From NCBI GenBank assembly GCA_005281725.1, contig SSBO01000012.1:20662779-20726778 (forward strand): 64,000 nucleotides of DNA. Direction: 5' to 3'. Shown here piece after piece: positions 14,301-30,092 of the stretch. A program made the position numbers and the translations under genes. The notes beneath the pieces are model-generated. The model was not told the origin of the DNA and searched no databases. It was given only the letters and a program-made list of their open reading frames with translations. The stretch comes from Wuchereria bancrofti. Lineage: Eukaryota > Nematoda > Chromadorea > Rhabditida > Onchocercidae. The first letter of the stretch is position 1. Each line of letters starts with the position of its first letter.

Positions 14301-17300
14301 ACTCAAAAAAAGGAAAAATAGAACCAATGAAAATTTGTGATTAGAAATGTATTTTCAACTTGAAATTTATTTCCAAAATTTTTCAATAAATTCAATTTCC
14401 TATAAATTTTTATTGTTAGTAATTCTGGTAAATAAAAATTTTCTGAAAACAATGATGATATTTTGGTATTTGATTATTATCAAAAGAGATAAATTAAAAC
14501 ATTTGGAAAATAACGCAAAGAGAGCAATAAAGTTTTTAATTTGTTTAAAATTTTTTTAGTGTAAAATTTTTTGAAAAGATTTCCATGTCCACTTTTTCTT
14601 TCATTTTTGTAAAAACGCAATATATTTATAACAAAAAGAAATACTGCTAAGTAAAGGCTGATGATAGTGAATGCTTTCATTTGATGATTGAAAATGAAAA
14701 GGAAGCGGTAAGCATTCAAAATTTTAAGCTACAAAAAAATGGTATAAAAATATGAGCATAATACAGCAATGGTTGTCATCATCTGAAGGATCGGTTTGGA
14801 TGGATGCGGAAGATGGCATGATGAGAGGCGGTGTATGAAGAAGTCACATACAGTTCAGGATGTTGAGGTATCGGCGGCTTCATCCTTTCATCTATTTAAT
14901 GCTTGAATAGCGGAATGGTCCTAGTCTCGTTACTTTTTTAAAGCATTCAAATCAGAAGCAAAATTTCAGCACTATATTTATGTACGAAAGAGTTTCTCGT
15001 GTTGTTATCATTCACTGTTTGATTTTTAAAAATGATCAAAAGAATGTGCCGCACAATTCTCTCTCAGCTACTCCCATCTTTAGCTTCCTCTTTTTCATGC
15101 ATTCAATCAGATGTGTCAGAGCATTTCCATCTTCTCATTTCATGGTATGGTTCCTTGAAAGCTTTTACATTTTGTCTCTTTCAGCCTTATTCTTTAGCAG
15201 TATTTAGCAATATGGTAAGAGAATTTACTTATCATGAAGTGATAAGGACATATTTTTCAATTGAAGCAATTTCCTATTGCGATGATAGTAGTTGCATGAT
15301 TATGAAGGATAAGTGATAAAGGAATATTTGAAATAGTTTCTGCAACATGAATATCGTTTCTTGCATCCTTTGATAGCTAAAATAATTTGGAGAGAAAAGA
15401 TATGAAAGAAAAAGAATTTGGTATGAATACAAGACGAAATATTCATACTTATTAGTATTTTTGTAGAGAATTTTATTTTACAACGCTAACACCATTTCCG
15501 GCATTCTTTAATAATTCGGGCAGAAAAGATATGAGAATAGAGAAATTGATATAAACATAGGACAAAACATGCATATTTATTGCAACTAATATTTTTGCAG
15601 AAAGAATTCTGCAATTATTTTCCACATAAGTAATAACTAGCTAAGATTGCACTAATCAAATTCAAAAAGGCATCACTGTAAAGCTTCAACATTATAATAA
15701 TACTTAAAAGAAAAGATTAAATTTTTAAGATTTTAGCAATTATACGATAGATATTTCAATTTTTCAGATAGTCTGCTGTAATTTTCTAACAGCTAAGATT
15801 CGATGTTATTTCCGAATAACGTGTGCACTGTAGTGCATGATCTAAGTATATGTGTATGTATTTCTGCGTGTTTTATGTTTACGTATATACAAGTGTATGT
15901 GAATGTATGTGTATGTACATACAATTGTATTTATTTTTCTGTACAGCTATTTTAGAACGATTATTGTCACTATGATAATGATTGGTACTCTTCGTTTTGA
16001 TCACTTGACAATATCACCCGATGTATCAGCAGCAATATACAACGTTTCATCTTTACCGCCATTTATATACTATTATAACCTTTGCGCAAAAGATATCAAA
16101 AAGCTTAGTGACAGGCAAACATATACATGCATGCATGATTGTTTGCGGACATACAAACACAACACATGACAACTGACTGATACATACTGCACTACCTCAC
16201 ATGCAAATGCAAAATAAACGGTTTGAAAAAAAAAGCCACAAAGTGTGCCGACATATTTTATAAATAGTAATTTGTTAATCATATCAGTCTTTACATTCTC
16301 GTAATGCCTATTATTGCGAATCATTAGATAGAATATGAAAAAAATATTGGCAATTTAGATTTTTCTTTGGAAAAGATATATCTGAGAAAAAAACGGAGAA
16401 TTTGAATAATTTAGGATTTTCAACTTAAAAAGTTATAGTATTTACCTAATTACATTAGTTTATAAGCTACTTAAAAACATTTCTTTTTTCGTTTTCTTAT
16501 ATTAAAGATAATAATATTTCAGTGATTACATTAATTTTTCAGGTATTGTGGCGCAATCGGCACGTTCCCGAATGTTACAAAATCGTGCAATTACAGAAAT
16601 TAGAATGCGTCCTCTTCACGTGCCATATCCTCTCAATGGTTTCATAGCACTGACTGGAACTCAACAATCAACCCCTCCGGTACCATCGGCACCAACGATC
16701 TTTCCTAATCATTACACAACCGAACAATGGAATCGTTATTACATGCATTTGTATCGACAAATGATGCTCGCACAGATTTCATCTGATGCACAGGTTATTT
16801 TTTACTATGATAACTGATAAATTCATCTGTAGTATTATCAAACAAATTTACTTTAATAAGCACAAAAGAAAATATCACTGAAATAAGTTTAGATATTATT
16901 CGTTAAAAGCTATTATTAAGCGCTCTCTGAAATATTGGCCAATAGAGATCGTTAATTGAAATTGGTCGTTGCTAGATTAGAAAAATGGCATTCGCAATGT
17001 TAAACAATCTTAGTGATTGGATAAGTTATAAATATATCATTAATTTTATCACTGATCATTTTAACATTTCACTGATCGTTTAGAGGCAACGATTTATCCA
17101 TTTTAATCAACAAATGGCAATGAAAACCGCAATAGAAGACAGCGGCGGAAATGCATCGCTGGTAGCATGCAATGATCATCCAAAATTTGATTTCACTCAA
17201 CTTGCTAAAAGCATCGAGAATGAAAGCAAAGTGAGTTTGATTTATTAATACTATTTTAGTAGTATCAATAGTAGTATTTTAGTTCAGTATTTAGTAGTAC

Positions 17301-19391
17301 TAATTTAGCATTTAGTAGTATTAATAGTATTTTAGGAAAAGAAGATTGAAATATTTTCCTATTTTAGAGTATACTAATTAGTTCATTTTTATGAATTAAT
17401 TCATTTCTTAACTTTTATACTTATTTTTGGAAAAAAAATAAGGAAAAAGCTGTGCTATCTATTAACATTTTATTTGATTTCGAAATTAGCAGACTAATTT
17501 TGAAAATGAAATTTGAAAATAAAAAAAAATTACAATTAAAACTTGAGTTTTAGAATTAAGAAGATGAGATTTCATTCTATGCATTATCTGAATGAAATAG
17601 CTTTAATATGAAGGAAGAAAGAATGGATGTAGTATCTTAGTGGGAAAAGAAGATTGAAATATTTTTCAATTTTCGAGTATACTAATTATTTCATTTTCAT
17701 GTTTTAATTCATTTCTTATCTTCTATGCTTATTTTTGGAAAAAAAGAAGAAAAAACATCTATTGACATTTTATTGTGTCGTCATTTCAGTTCATTTCACT
17801 TCTCTCTTGTTTTCATTAATTTTAGATGGCAAAAGCAACGAAAAATAATGATAGATTAGCACAAAGTTGTTTACCAAACACATCAACTGCATCTACCACT
17901 TCCACCAATGATCTTAATAAACCATGGTGAGTAGTTTGTTTTGAACTCAATCCAAATTCATTTAGCTAACAAATAATTAAGCTTAAATGTATAGAATAAG
18001 ATAATTTTCAGTTTCAAAAATAAAAAGCCTATACAAATGTAAATGAAATACATTAGGATGAAACTGCTTGAAATAGAATACTACTTTTCAATGAAATGAA
18101 AATCTTTTGGTAATAATTGATTTCAGGTTTTTATTGCCAAAACGTAATACTGGTAGGGGTGCTCGTCCAAAGAAAGAGTTTATATGTAAATTTTGTAATC
18201 GACATTTTACCAAATCATATAATTTATTAATACATGAACGTACGCATACCGATGAACGACCATATGACTGTGATATTTGTGGCAAAGCCTTTCGTAGACA
18301 AGATCATTTAAGAGATCACAGGTTTCAAATTTCCTTTTTCTTTTTTTTTATCATCTTTTTATTCTTCAAACTTTAGAAACAAATTAGCAAAGTAAATGGT
18401 ATCATTGTTGAATTCAAGTGTGTAGTATGTGAAAAATCCTTTAAACTCTTTCATAATTTAGTTATTATACTTGCGTTCTACAATCCTAAATCCTTATACT
18501 ACTAAATAATAAATGAATGACTAGCAGAATTCTTCCACGTTTACGTCTCACTTACTCATAGCTACTTCTATGCTTCCTTCTCTAATTGATTAATCAACGT
18601 GATATGTGCAATAAATCCATAAATGATAGATTATGTATGGGAAGGTTAACATTACATAACACTTACCAATAAATTTTTTTTTTTTTTGCATTGAACTTCA
18701 AATCGTATTTTACTTTTTTTTATTCAGATTTATTCATTCGAAAGATAAACCATTCAAGTGTGACATATGTCAGAAAGGCTTCTGCCAATCGCGAACACTT
18801 CAAGTCCATCGAATTTCGCATAACAATTCATTAGATGTGGAACATAGGAGACCACGAAGAGTTCAGAATAACATCATGATCAATTCGTTAGATAATGTTC
18901 GGGTAAAATTTTGGTCACTTTCTTGAAATATTTTTTGTATCACTTCGAGAGGAAGGTAAGTATGACTCAATGATCAGCAAGATCATTTCATCTTCCAATT
19001 TTTGCTTCAATCATAGAATTTAGAGAAATTTAATCAAGCTTGATCCTTCATGTCATTATTTCTGATTAAAAATATGATTTTTTGATCCATATTACAATTA
19101 ATTTGCTACTTTAAGGTTGCAATTGTTAATATTCAATTCTTTCTTATCAATAAATCAAATTGATATCAGCCTTAGTTTTTTAATATTATTTATCTAGTTG
19201 TATACTTGTGCAATTTTTTTTAATCCTCTCTATATTATTTTATTATGAACATTTCATAGTTATTTTCCGCAGTAGCATATTTTTTTCAGGATGAACGAAT
19301 TGGTATTGTCAGAAAGAATATGGCTTTAACCAATGGTGGTACAAAATCACCAATACTAAGAAACATTCCTACTGTCACCTTATCATCATGA
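2317..19391 (+). CDS. odd: Odd-skipped (OSR-type) C2H2 zinc-finger transcription factor
   Basis: Seven-exon model: 2317-2383, 16543-16793, 17084-17230, 17826-17926, 18127-18321, 18728-18902, 19290-19391, giving 345 residues. Exon phases are consistent throughout. Three C2H2 fingers occupy roughly residues 207-229, 235-257 and 263-285. The finger block contains [12 protein letters not shown] and [13 protein letters not shown], hallmarks of the Odd/Bowl/OSR family, whose members are nuclear DNA-binding regulators of gut, limb and kidney-type development. Residues before the fingers are Gln/Ser/Thr-rich with no recognised domain. Exon 1 is the weakest part: it has an acceptor, two tandem ATGs and a GTTAGT donor in phase 1, which matches the phase of exon 2, but it lies 14 kb away. 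The alternative is a start at ATG 16,572 after trans-splicing at 16,542. Which nematode odd paralogue this is cannot be told here. Confidence 0.85.
2690..2748. repeat. GTT trinucleotide repeat
   Basis: An imperfect GTT array with occasional ATT and ACT interruptions, about 59 nt long, in non-coding DNA. Confidence 0.85.
3718..3766. repeat. GAT/AAT microsatellite
   Basis: An imperfect triplet array of GAT and AAT units. The poly-Ile open frame on the minus strand over it is a translation of the repeat, not a gene. Confidence 0.8.
5759..5815. repeat. TG/TATG microsatellite
   Basis: Imperfect TG-rich tract with TATG units inside non-coding DNA. It resembles the tracts at 1,079 and 15,845 and the CA tract at 9,177. 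Confidence 0.75.
9177..9243. repeat. CA/CATA microsatellite
   Basis: Imperfect CA-rich tract of about 67 nt. The His/Thr-rich open frame over it is an artefact of the repeat. Confidence 0.8.
10125..10233. repeat. Degenerate 28-bp tandem repeat
   Basis: Three to four successive units of about 28 bp can be aligned, each with a core like AGACTAAGATTGGTAGGTTT followed by GAATTA. Copies differ at many positions, so the array is old. Confidence 0.55.
13978..14226. repeat. Pair of about 40-bp dispersed copies
   Basis: A segment at 13,978-14,018 (core AATAATTCAAGTAGAAATAT) recurs at 14,184-14,224 with a few changes, about 206 bp apart in the long non-coding stretch. Confidence 0.6.
15355..15613. 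repeat. Diverged tandem duplication of about 130 bp
   Basis: Two adjacent blocks, roughly 15,355-15,480 and 15,481-15,613, align over most of their length. Shared cores include AGAAAAGATATGA, CATA/CATGCATA and TATTTTTGTAGA/TATTTTTGCAGA. Many substitutions separate them. Confidence 0.55.
17334..17790. repeat. Duplicated block inside odd-skipped intron 3
   Basis: About 140 bp at 17,334-17,480 recurs at 17,641-17,780. The shared core runs from GAAGATTGAAATATTTT through GAGTATACTAATTA to TTATTTTTGGAAAAAAA. The copies lie about 305 bp apart, between exons 3 and 4 of the odd-skipped gene. Confidence 0.7.
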
Positions 19392-19421
19392 TTATTTTGG
19401 AAATATTTTAAATACTTGTAA

Positions 19422-19427
19422 AATAAA
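19422..19427 (+). terminator. Poly(A) signal of odd-skipped gene
   Basis: AATAAA lies 31 nt after the stop codon of the odd-skipped gene, so the 3' UTR would be very short. Confidence 0.6.
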
Positions 19428-21319
19428 AAATGTTCTATTATTAGGAATTAAATATAACAGTTTTCATTCTTATAACTTTCTGATCTTTCATTTACCAAAT
19501 TTGTGGCAATATTCCATTGAATTTTTTATATAATGTAAGCCAGAATATCTATTTATTTAATTTATAGTGTATGTCTATTTATACAGGTAATCGTCCATAA
19601 AGTGTATTCAAATTTTTATTGACTTTTGTAACATAACTGCAGCGGGATGGAATTTGAACTTCAGAGCAGAATTTATTTAAGGAAGGATAAAGAGTTATTT
19701 ATGTTGACTTATCTACTTCCTTTCATTCATATGCACTTCTAGTTCTTGATATCTCTTTTCATACGTGTATACTTTATAGCTCTTTACTGCTCTGTTAACT
19801 GATGTATGTATATTTCACCTGACATTTCGGGTTTGAAATTTTACTATCTTATTAGTTTAAGTGTTTGGTCTCTAAAACCTTGATGAAGCTTGATGAGCTT
19901 TTTTCAAAGGAAACAAGTAAGTGAGAACAAATATTAAAGAAACAATGGAAAGAAATAACATTAACCACTGATATCAAAAAAATTATTTAAATCACTCCAT
20001 CCGTTTTAGAATACGGCTACGAAGCGCCTAATCTAAAATTAAAACGAATTTGAAACTTGATGAATTTATCCTTCTTTCTTTCTGTCTTGCTCTCATTTCT
20101 GTAATTTTTATATTTTGTTGTTTATTCGCTATTTCCTATTTCATACTATTTTCTATTTTATTTCGATAATACAAGTACTGATACACAACATTATCACTTT
20201 GTTACACAAAAAGAAAAACTTCATCTTAAGTCAAATATGTGCACTAGAGTTATTACTTCTAGAAAGATTATGATGATCATTGATTATGCAGTTGGAAAGG
20301 TCATGACTATCATCGGTTATCGAGCTAGGAAGGTCATGACGATCAGCGATTATCGAGTTGAAATGGTCACGATTATCATCAATTACCGAAAAGACACATG
20401 ATTATCACCGATTACCGAATTAGAAAGATCATGATCGTCGTCAATTATTGAATAGGAAGATTATGATTATCATCAGTTATCGAATAGAAAGATCATGATT
20501 ATATCGAGTTAGAAAAATGATTTTCATTGGTTATAGAGTTAAAACTATGCTAAAAATCAATCTCTGAGCCAGAAATTTCAGTCGTTATTATTGGTAGAAA
20601 CACTGAGTTGATATGTGATAGCCATCAGCTCGACATTTAACCTTTTCACTTGCATTATTTTGCCGTTGAATTTGAAAATTTCTAAAATTTTTTGGAAAAT
20701 TTTTACCAGCAAAATTACCTTAAAATTTAGTGTTACTCCAATAACAGAAATCTATAAACAAATTTCAAGAGTTGTATTTTGAAATTGAAACCGAGATCAG
20801 ATTTGATATAACAAAAAAATGTTTTTCAGGTAAACGAAAATAGCATTTTTAAACATTTAAACGTCTGTTTCCCTGAGATAGATAGATACCATCTCCTATA
20901 AGCTATTCAAATTTGGCGTTGAGATAATTTATGTTAGACTTCCGCTCATTTGGTATAGATATATAGAGATGGATGTTATATCTCAAAATAATCACTGAGA
21001 TTTGCTTACGATGATAGTTACGGCTCATTGAGAATAACTGACACTTCCTTAATTCAAAATAATTTTAAATAATTCCCAGTTTCAACGTTAATTTCATTAG
21101 TTGAGTCATCACTTAACTTTGCTTCATCGAACATCACTAACCGGAACATACGTCTCGAATTTTCTTCCCTCCGGGAAAAGAGAGGAGCAGGTAGTGTTTT
21201 ACGGTTACTGTTGGCCGATGTTCATTTTGAGTGTTGGAATGAGCGAGAAGCTAAGCCAAGGAATGAGGGATGAGCAGAGCGCTGATTGTATCTCTTCGTA
21301 TCAGTGATGAGTTATGCTA
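19428..21319. other. Spacer between odd-skipped and RECQL genes
   Basis: No gene seen. It contains the 33-bp minisatellite at 20,262-20,540. A 68-codon open frame at 21,101-21,307 has no recognisable similarity and lies just upstream of the helicase start; it may be promoter DNA. Confidence 0.55.
20262..20540. repeat. 33-bp minisatellite, about eight to nine units
   Basis: Successive units start at 20,262, 20,295, 20,328 and 20,361 and continue to about 20,540. Consensus features are GAAAGGTCATGA, then ATCATCG, then GTTATCGAGTTA. The first three units are exactly 33 nt; later ones carry small deletions. The unit itself holds a short imperfect dyad (TCATGA, GATTATCG). Confidence 0.8.
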
Positions 21320-21320
21320 T

Positions 21321-21327
21321 TATTCAG
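21321..21327 (+). promoter_or_regulatory. Putative trans-splice acceptor for RECQL gene
   Basis: TATTCAG ends at 21,327, 36 nt before the start ATG at 21,364, with no joining upstream coding exon. Position-based inference. Confidence 0.4.
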
Positions 21328-21363
21328 TTACTGATAATAAATTACTTCTATCAATGAGCGACA

Positions 21364-27261
<5,898 letters not shown>

Positions 27262-27408
27262 ATGTTTCTTATCGAGGATTATATGCTTACTATTTTGTTT
27301 GAATGTTTCTTTTTCATTTGTGCAAAAAAATGTTGGCTGCATTGTGAATGTTATCTTATCTGTTAGAGTAAAATCTATTAAACTATTCTGTTTGGTATTG
27401 TTGCTGTG

Positions 27409-27414
27409 AATAAA
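27409..27414 (+). terminator. Poly(A) signal of RECQL gene
   Basis: AATAAA about 148 nt after the helicase stop codon, a plausible 3' end. Confidence 0.55.
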
Positions 27415-28070
27415 CAGATTTGTTATATTGCAGATTTTATCATTTTTTTAAAGGATAAATGAATCCGTGCAATGTCATTTTGTGCTCTGGAACTCTTAAA
27501 ATTTTTCTTGAAGCGATAAAATAGTTGAAATGGTAAAGTCAGAAATAGAAGGGACACTGTTTAGAATTACTTCGTTCTTTATTCTATATTACGGTGTAAC
27601 TGAGCTAAAGTTGGGAGAGAGAGAGAGAAGGAAAAAGATATGAGGCGCAATTTGGATTAATAAGAGTGCTGCCCTTAATTCGTCGACTAAATAGTTGAGC
27701 AATCTTTTGGTAAGTAACATGGGGTGAATTTTCCTTGCTTAATTTTAAATGCAAGAGAGGAAAAAGTGACAAAGATAGGAGGGACATTGTTTAGAATTAC
27801 TTCGTGAATAGTTTAAAGAGTTTATATAATTGGGAAACTCGCCGAAACAATCGATTAGAAGTGGGATTCCGTATCTAAGGGTCGGTTAAGGTTTAAAAGA
27901 GAGTTTAGACGCTCAAAAAGTATCGGGTTGAAAAAGTGCTGGATTAACGTCGAAATGACATGAATATTTCTCGTAGTTTTCCGGTCGATTTCCTATTAGT
28001 CAGTCCTGTAATTGTAGTTTTCAAAAAAGAAAAAAAAAGGACTAAAGCATTTTGAAGTTTGAAATTCTGT
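27415..28070. other. Spacer between RECQL and DDAH-like genes
   Basis: No gene seen. It contains a direct repeat: a 28-nt segment (GGGACACTGTTTAGAATTAC core) near 27,551 recurs near 27,781 with one or two changes. A GA run lies at 27,614-27,630. The two flanking genes are on the same strand about 0.8 kb apart, so co-transcription is possible but not shown. Confidence 0.5.
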
Positions 28071-28077
28071 AGTTACA
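28071..28077 (+). promoter_or_regulatory. Putative trans-splice acceptor for DDAH-like gene
   Basis: AGTTACAG-type acceptor ends at 28,077, 8 nt before the ATG at 28,086. This supports that ATG as the start and fits spliced-leader addition. Confidence 0.5.
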
Positions 28078-28085
28078 GTGCCGAC

Positions 28086-30092
28086 ATGCGGTACACGCAT
28101 GCCATCGTTGTTCGCATCCCAAGCAAGATAAAAATGGAAAGGAGAATGAGAATTGATTTGGGTTTAGCTGCGAAGCAACTGGAAGAGCTTTGCGAGACGC
28201 TTAGAGAAGTTTGTATTTGTGTTACATTCAGGACTGTTATTGCTACCACTTTGATGAAACTTTTGTACTTGTTAAATGGTGTAATTTTTCTTTAAGATGA
28301 TTTTTTGCAGAATGCTTCTAATACAGATTTACCTTTTTAATGCAATATTCATGTGAATTTACTAATTTTCAGGAAGAAATTCCTTTTTTAGGCTGGTGTT
28401 GATATTATTGAGCTTTCATCTGAAAAGCATTGTATTCAGCAAAGTTTGTTTACTGGCGATGCTGCCATCTGTATTAATGGTACTGCTTTGATCACTCGTC
28501 CAAGGAAAAATGGAAATCGCTTACTTGAGGTATACATATATGTATATATTTCTTTGGTTTTTTACAGTTTTCAACAAAGTGTTTTTCCCAGCACTTGCAT
28601 GAATCATTTTGCCTATATTTCTGTGTGAAATATGTGATGGGAAACTAGTTGAACAGCAAATAGCAAAAATAATATTCAATAATAGAAGGCCAGATTGGAT
28701 ATTAATAACAAAAAAGAGGTGGCTTTGTTTATGGTGCATCTTGCTTATTGAGTTACCAATATATTTGTTTATATCGTTATTGACAAATTATTGTTTGTAG
28801 ATTAGCAACTTGCTTAGTCAGCTTGCCTGGCAGGTTGTAGAAACACCACAAGCTTCTGAACATAATAGAGAAATTGTGCTCGAGGGCAGTGATGTGCTAT
28901 ACACTGGTAAAGAGGTGTTTGTTGGCATACGAGATAATGGTACCAACATGGAAGGAGCATTCGTAATTTTATTTTAATTCCTGCATATTTTTATTATTTC
29001 TAGAACAGTAAATCATTTTGTACAACAAACATCATTTACATTATTTTTAGATTGTTGCACGAACATTTTCTGACTTAGCTGTAATACCAATTGCACTTCC
29101 CGGAAGTCAGCCTTTAAGACATTACGTTTCACTCATTTCAGCAGATGTCCTTGCAGTAGGCAGTTCTAAAGAAGCGAAACAAGTTATACAAGTATCTTCT
29201 CAAATTATTTTATTCTTTAAATATGCAAAAGACTCAATATGCAAAAATTTGTTTACTCAGTTCAACCGTCTACAGTTCAAACGCACTATCATTTTTATTG
29301 ATAACGACTGTTTTTTGACTTCATTTTACCAACTATGCATAAATCTCATTTTAAAAAAAAAGAAAAAGAAAATAAAAACTTTTATTTCCAAATTCATTTT
29401 TAGCGAATGGAGCGTGAAGCAACCTTCCGGTACAAAACTTTCACAGTAGAGAATGATAAAGCTGTGAATTGTTTAAATGTTAATGATTATGTTATTTACC
29501 GAGAAGATACTCCAGAAACGGCATGTTTTATAATTTTTGTTGTCAGTTACCATACATTTCTTCCGATAAATTTTAAACTGAAAAATGAAAAGACATCGGG
29601 ATTTAGACTGTTCGACACGTAAATCTAAATAGCAATTCGTAAAATTGAAGATTTTGAAAGATTAGAAAGAAGCTAAAGATTGATTTCTCAAATTCACCAT
29701 CCTAAATCCCAGTCAGTATCACCTTAAAGCTTCTCTGACCCGCGCTCGTACTTAGTCGATGTTATACAATTTATGTTTTTTACTCATGTTCAAGAAATAT
29801 TTCCAGAAATTTCAAATTCTTCATGAGTCGATTCAAATGGTTGGAATAACGGCAAATGAACTGGTAAAAATTGGTAATCCTATTTCACGTTTCGTTTTGC
29901 TTACTATGAAAATGAAAACTTTGAAATCTCTTTGGTGAATGTTTTCTGGTTTGTTTATAAGGCACAGATACCTTGTCTTTTTAAGACATAATCCGGTGCT
30001 TCATATAAATTCTACATTGTATATATCTTACACTGCTAATATTACAGACGGTTTTTCTTGAGATTGTAAGCATTTTGTCCAAGTGTGTTTAG
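28086..30092 (+). CDS. DDAH: DDAH-like protein, probable pseudoenzyme
   Basis: Seven exons: 28086-28208, 28392-28529, 28801-28962, 29051-29191, 29404-29520 (end uncertain), 29807-29863, 30048-30092; about 260 residues against 285 in human DDAH1. The family hydrolyses asymmetric dimethylarginine to citrulline and dimethylamine in the cytosol. Family signatures seen: THAIVVRIP at the N-terminus, TALITRP, LEGSDVLYTGKEVFVG, VLAVGSS and VNCLNVNDYVIY. Recalled catalytic residues of human DDAH1 do not survive: Glu78 aligns with Gly63, catalytic His173 with Pro162 (a His sits three residues on), and the TCCSV motif holding Cys274 has no match, though Cys259 lies near the end. Exon 5 has no ordinary GT donor in the right phase close to the conserved end; a GC donor at 29,521 or a GT at 29,539 would work. 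The last exon is weakly supported. Confidence 0.75.

Larger units (their letters stand above)
2384..16542 (+). other. Proposed 14.2-kb first intron of odd-skipped gene
   Basis: AT-rich DNA with no convincing exon. Contents seen: a GTT repeat at 2,690-2,748, GAT/AAT microsatellite at 3,718-3,766, TG/CA tracts at 5,759-5,815, 9,177-9,243 and 15,845-15,925, a 28-bp degenerate tandem repeat near 10,125-10,233, CACGTATAT repeats at 11,905-11,940, two locally GC-richer islands (12,284-12,445 and 14,760-14,900) and several 40-130 bp duplications. Open frames in this stretch are short and lack family similarity. Whether it is one intron or an upstream intergenic region depends on exon 1 being real. 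Confidence 0.5.
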
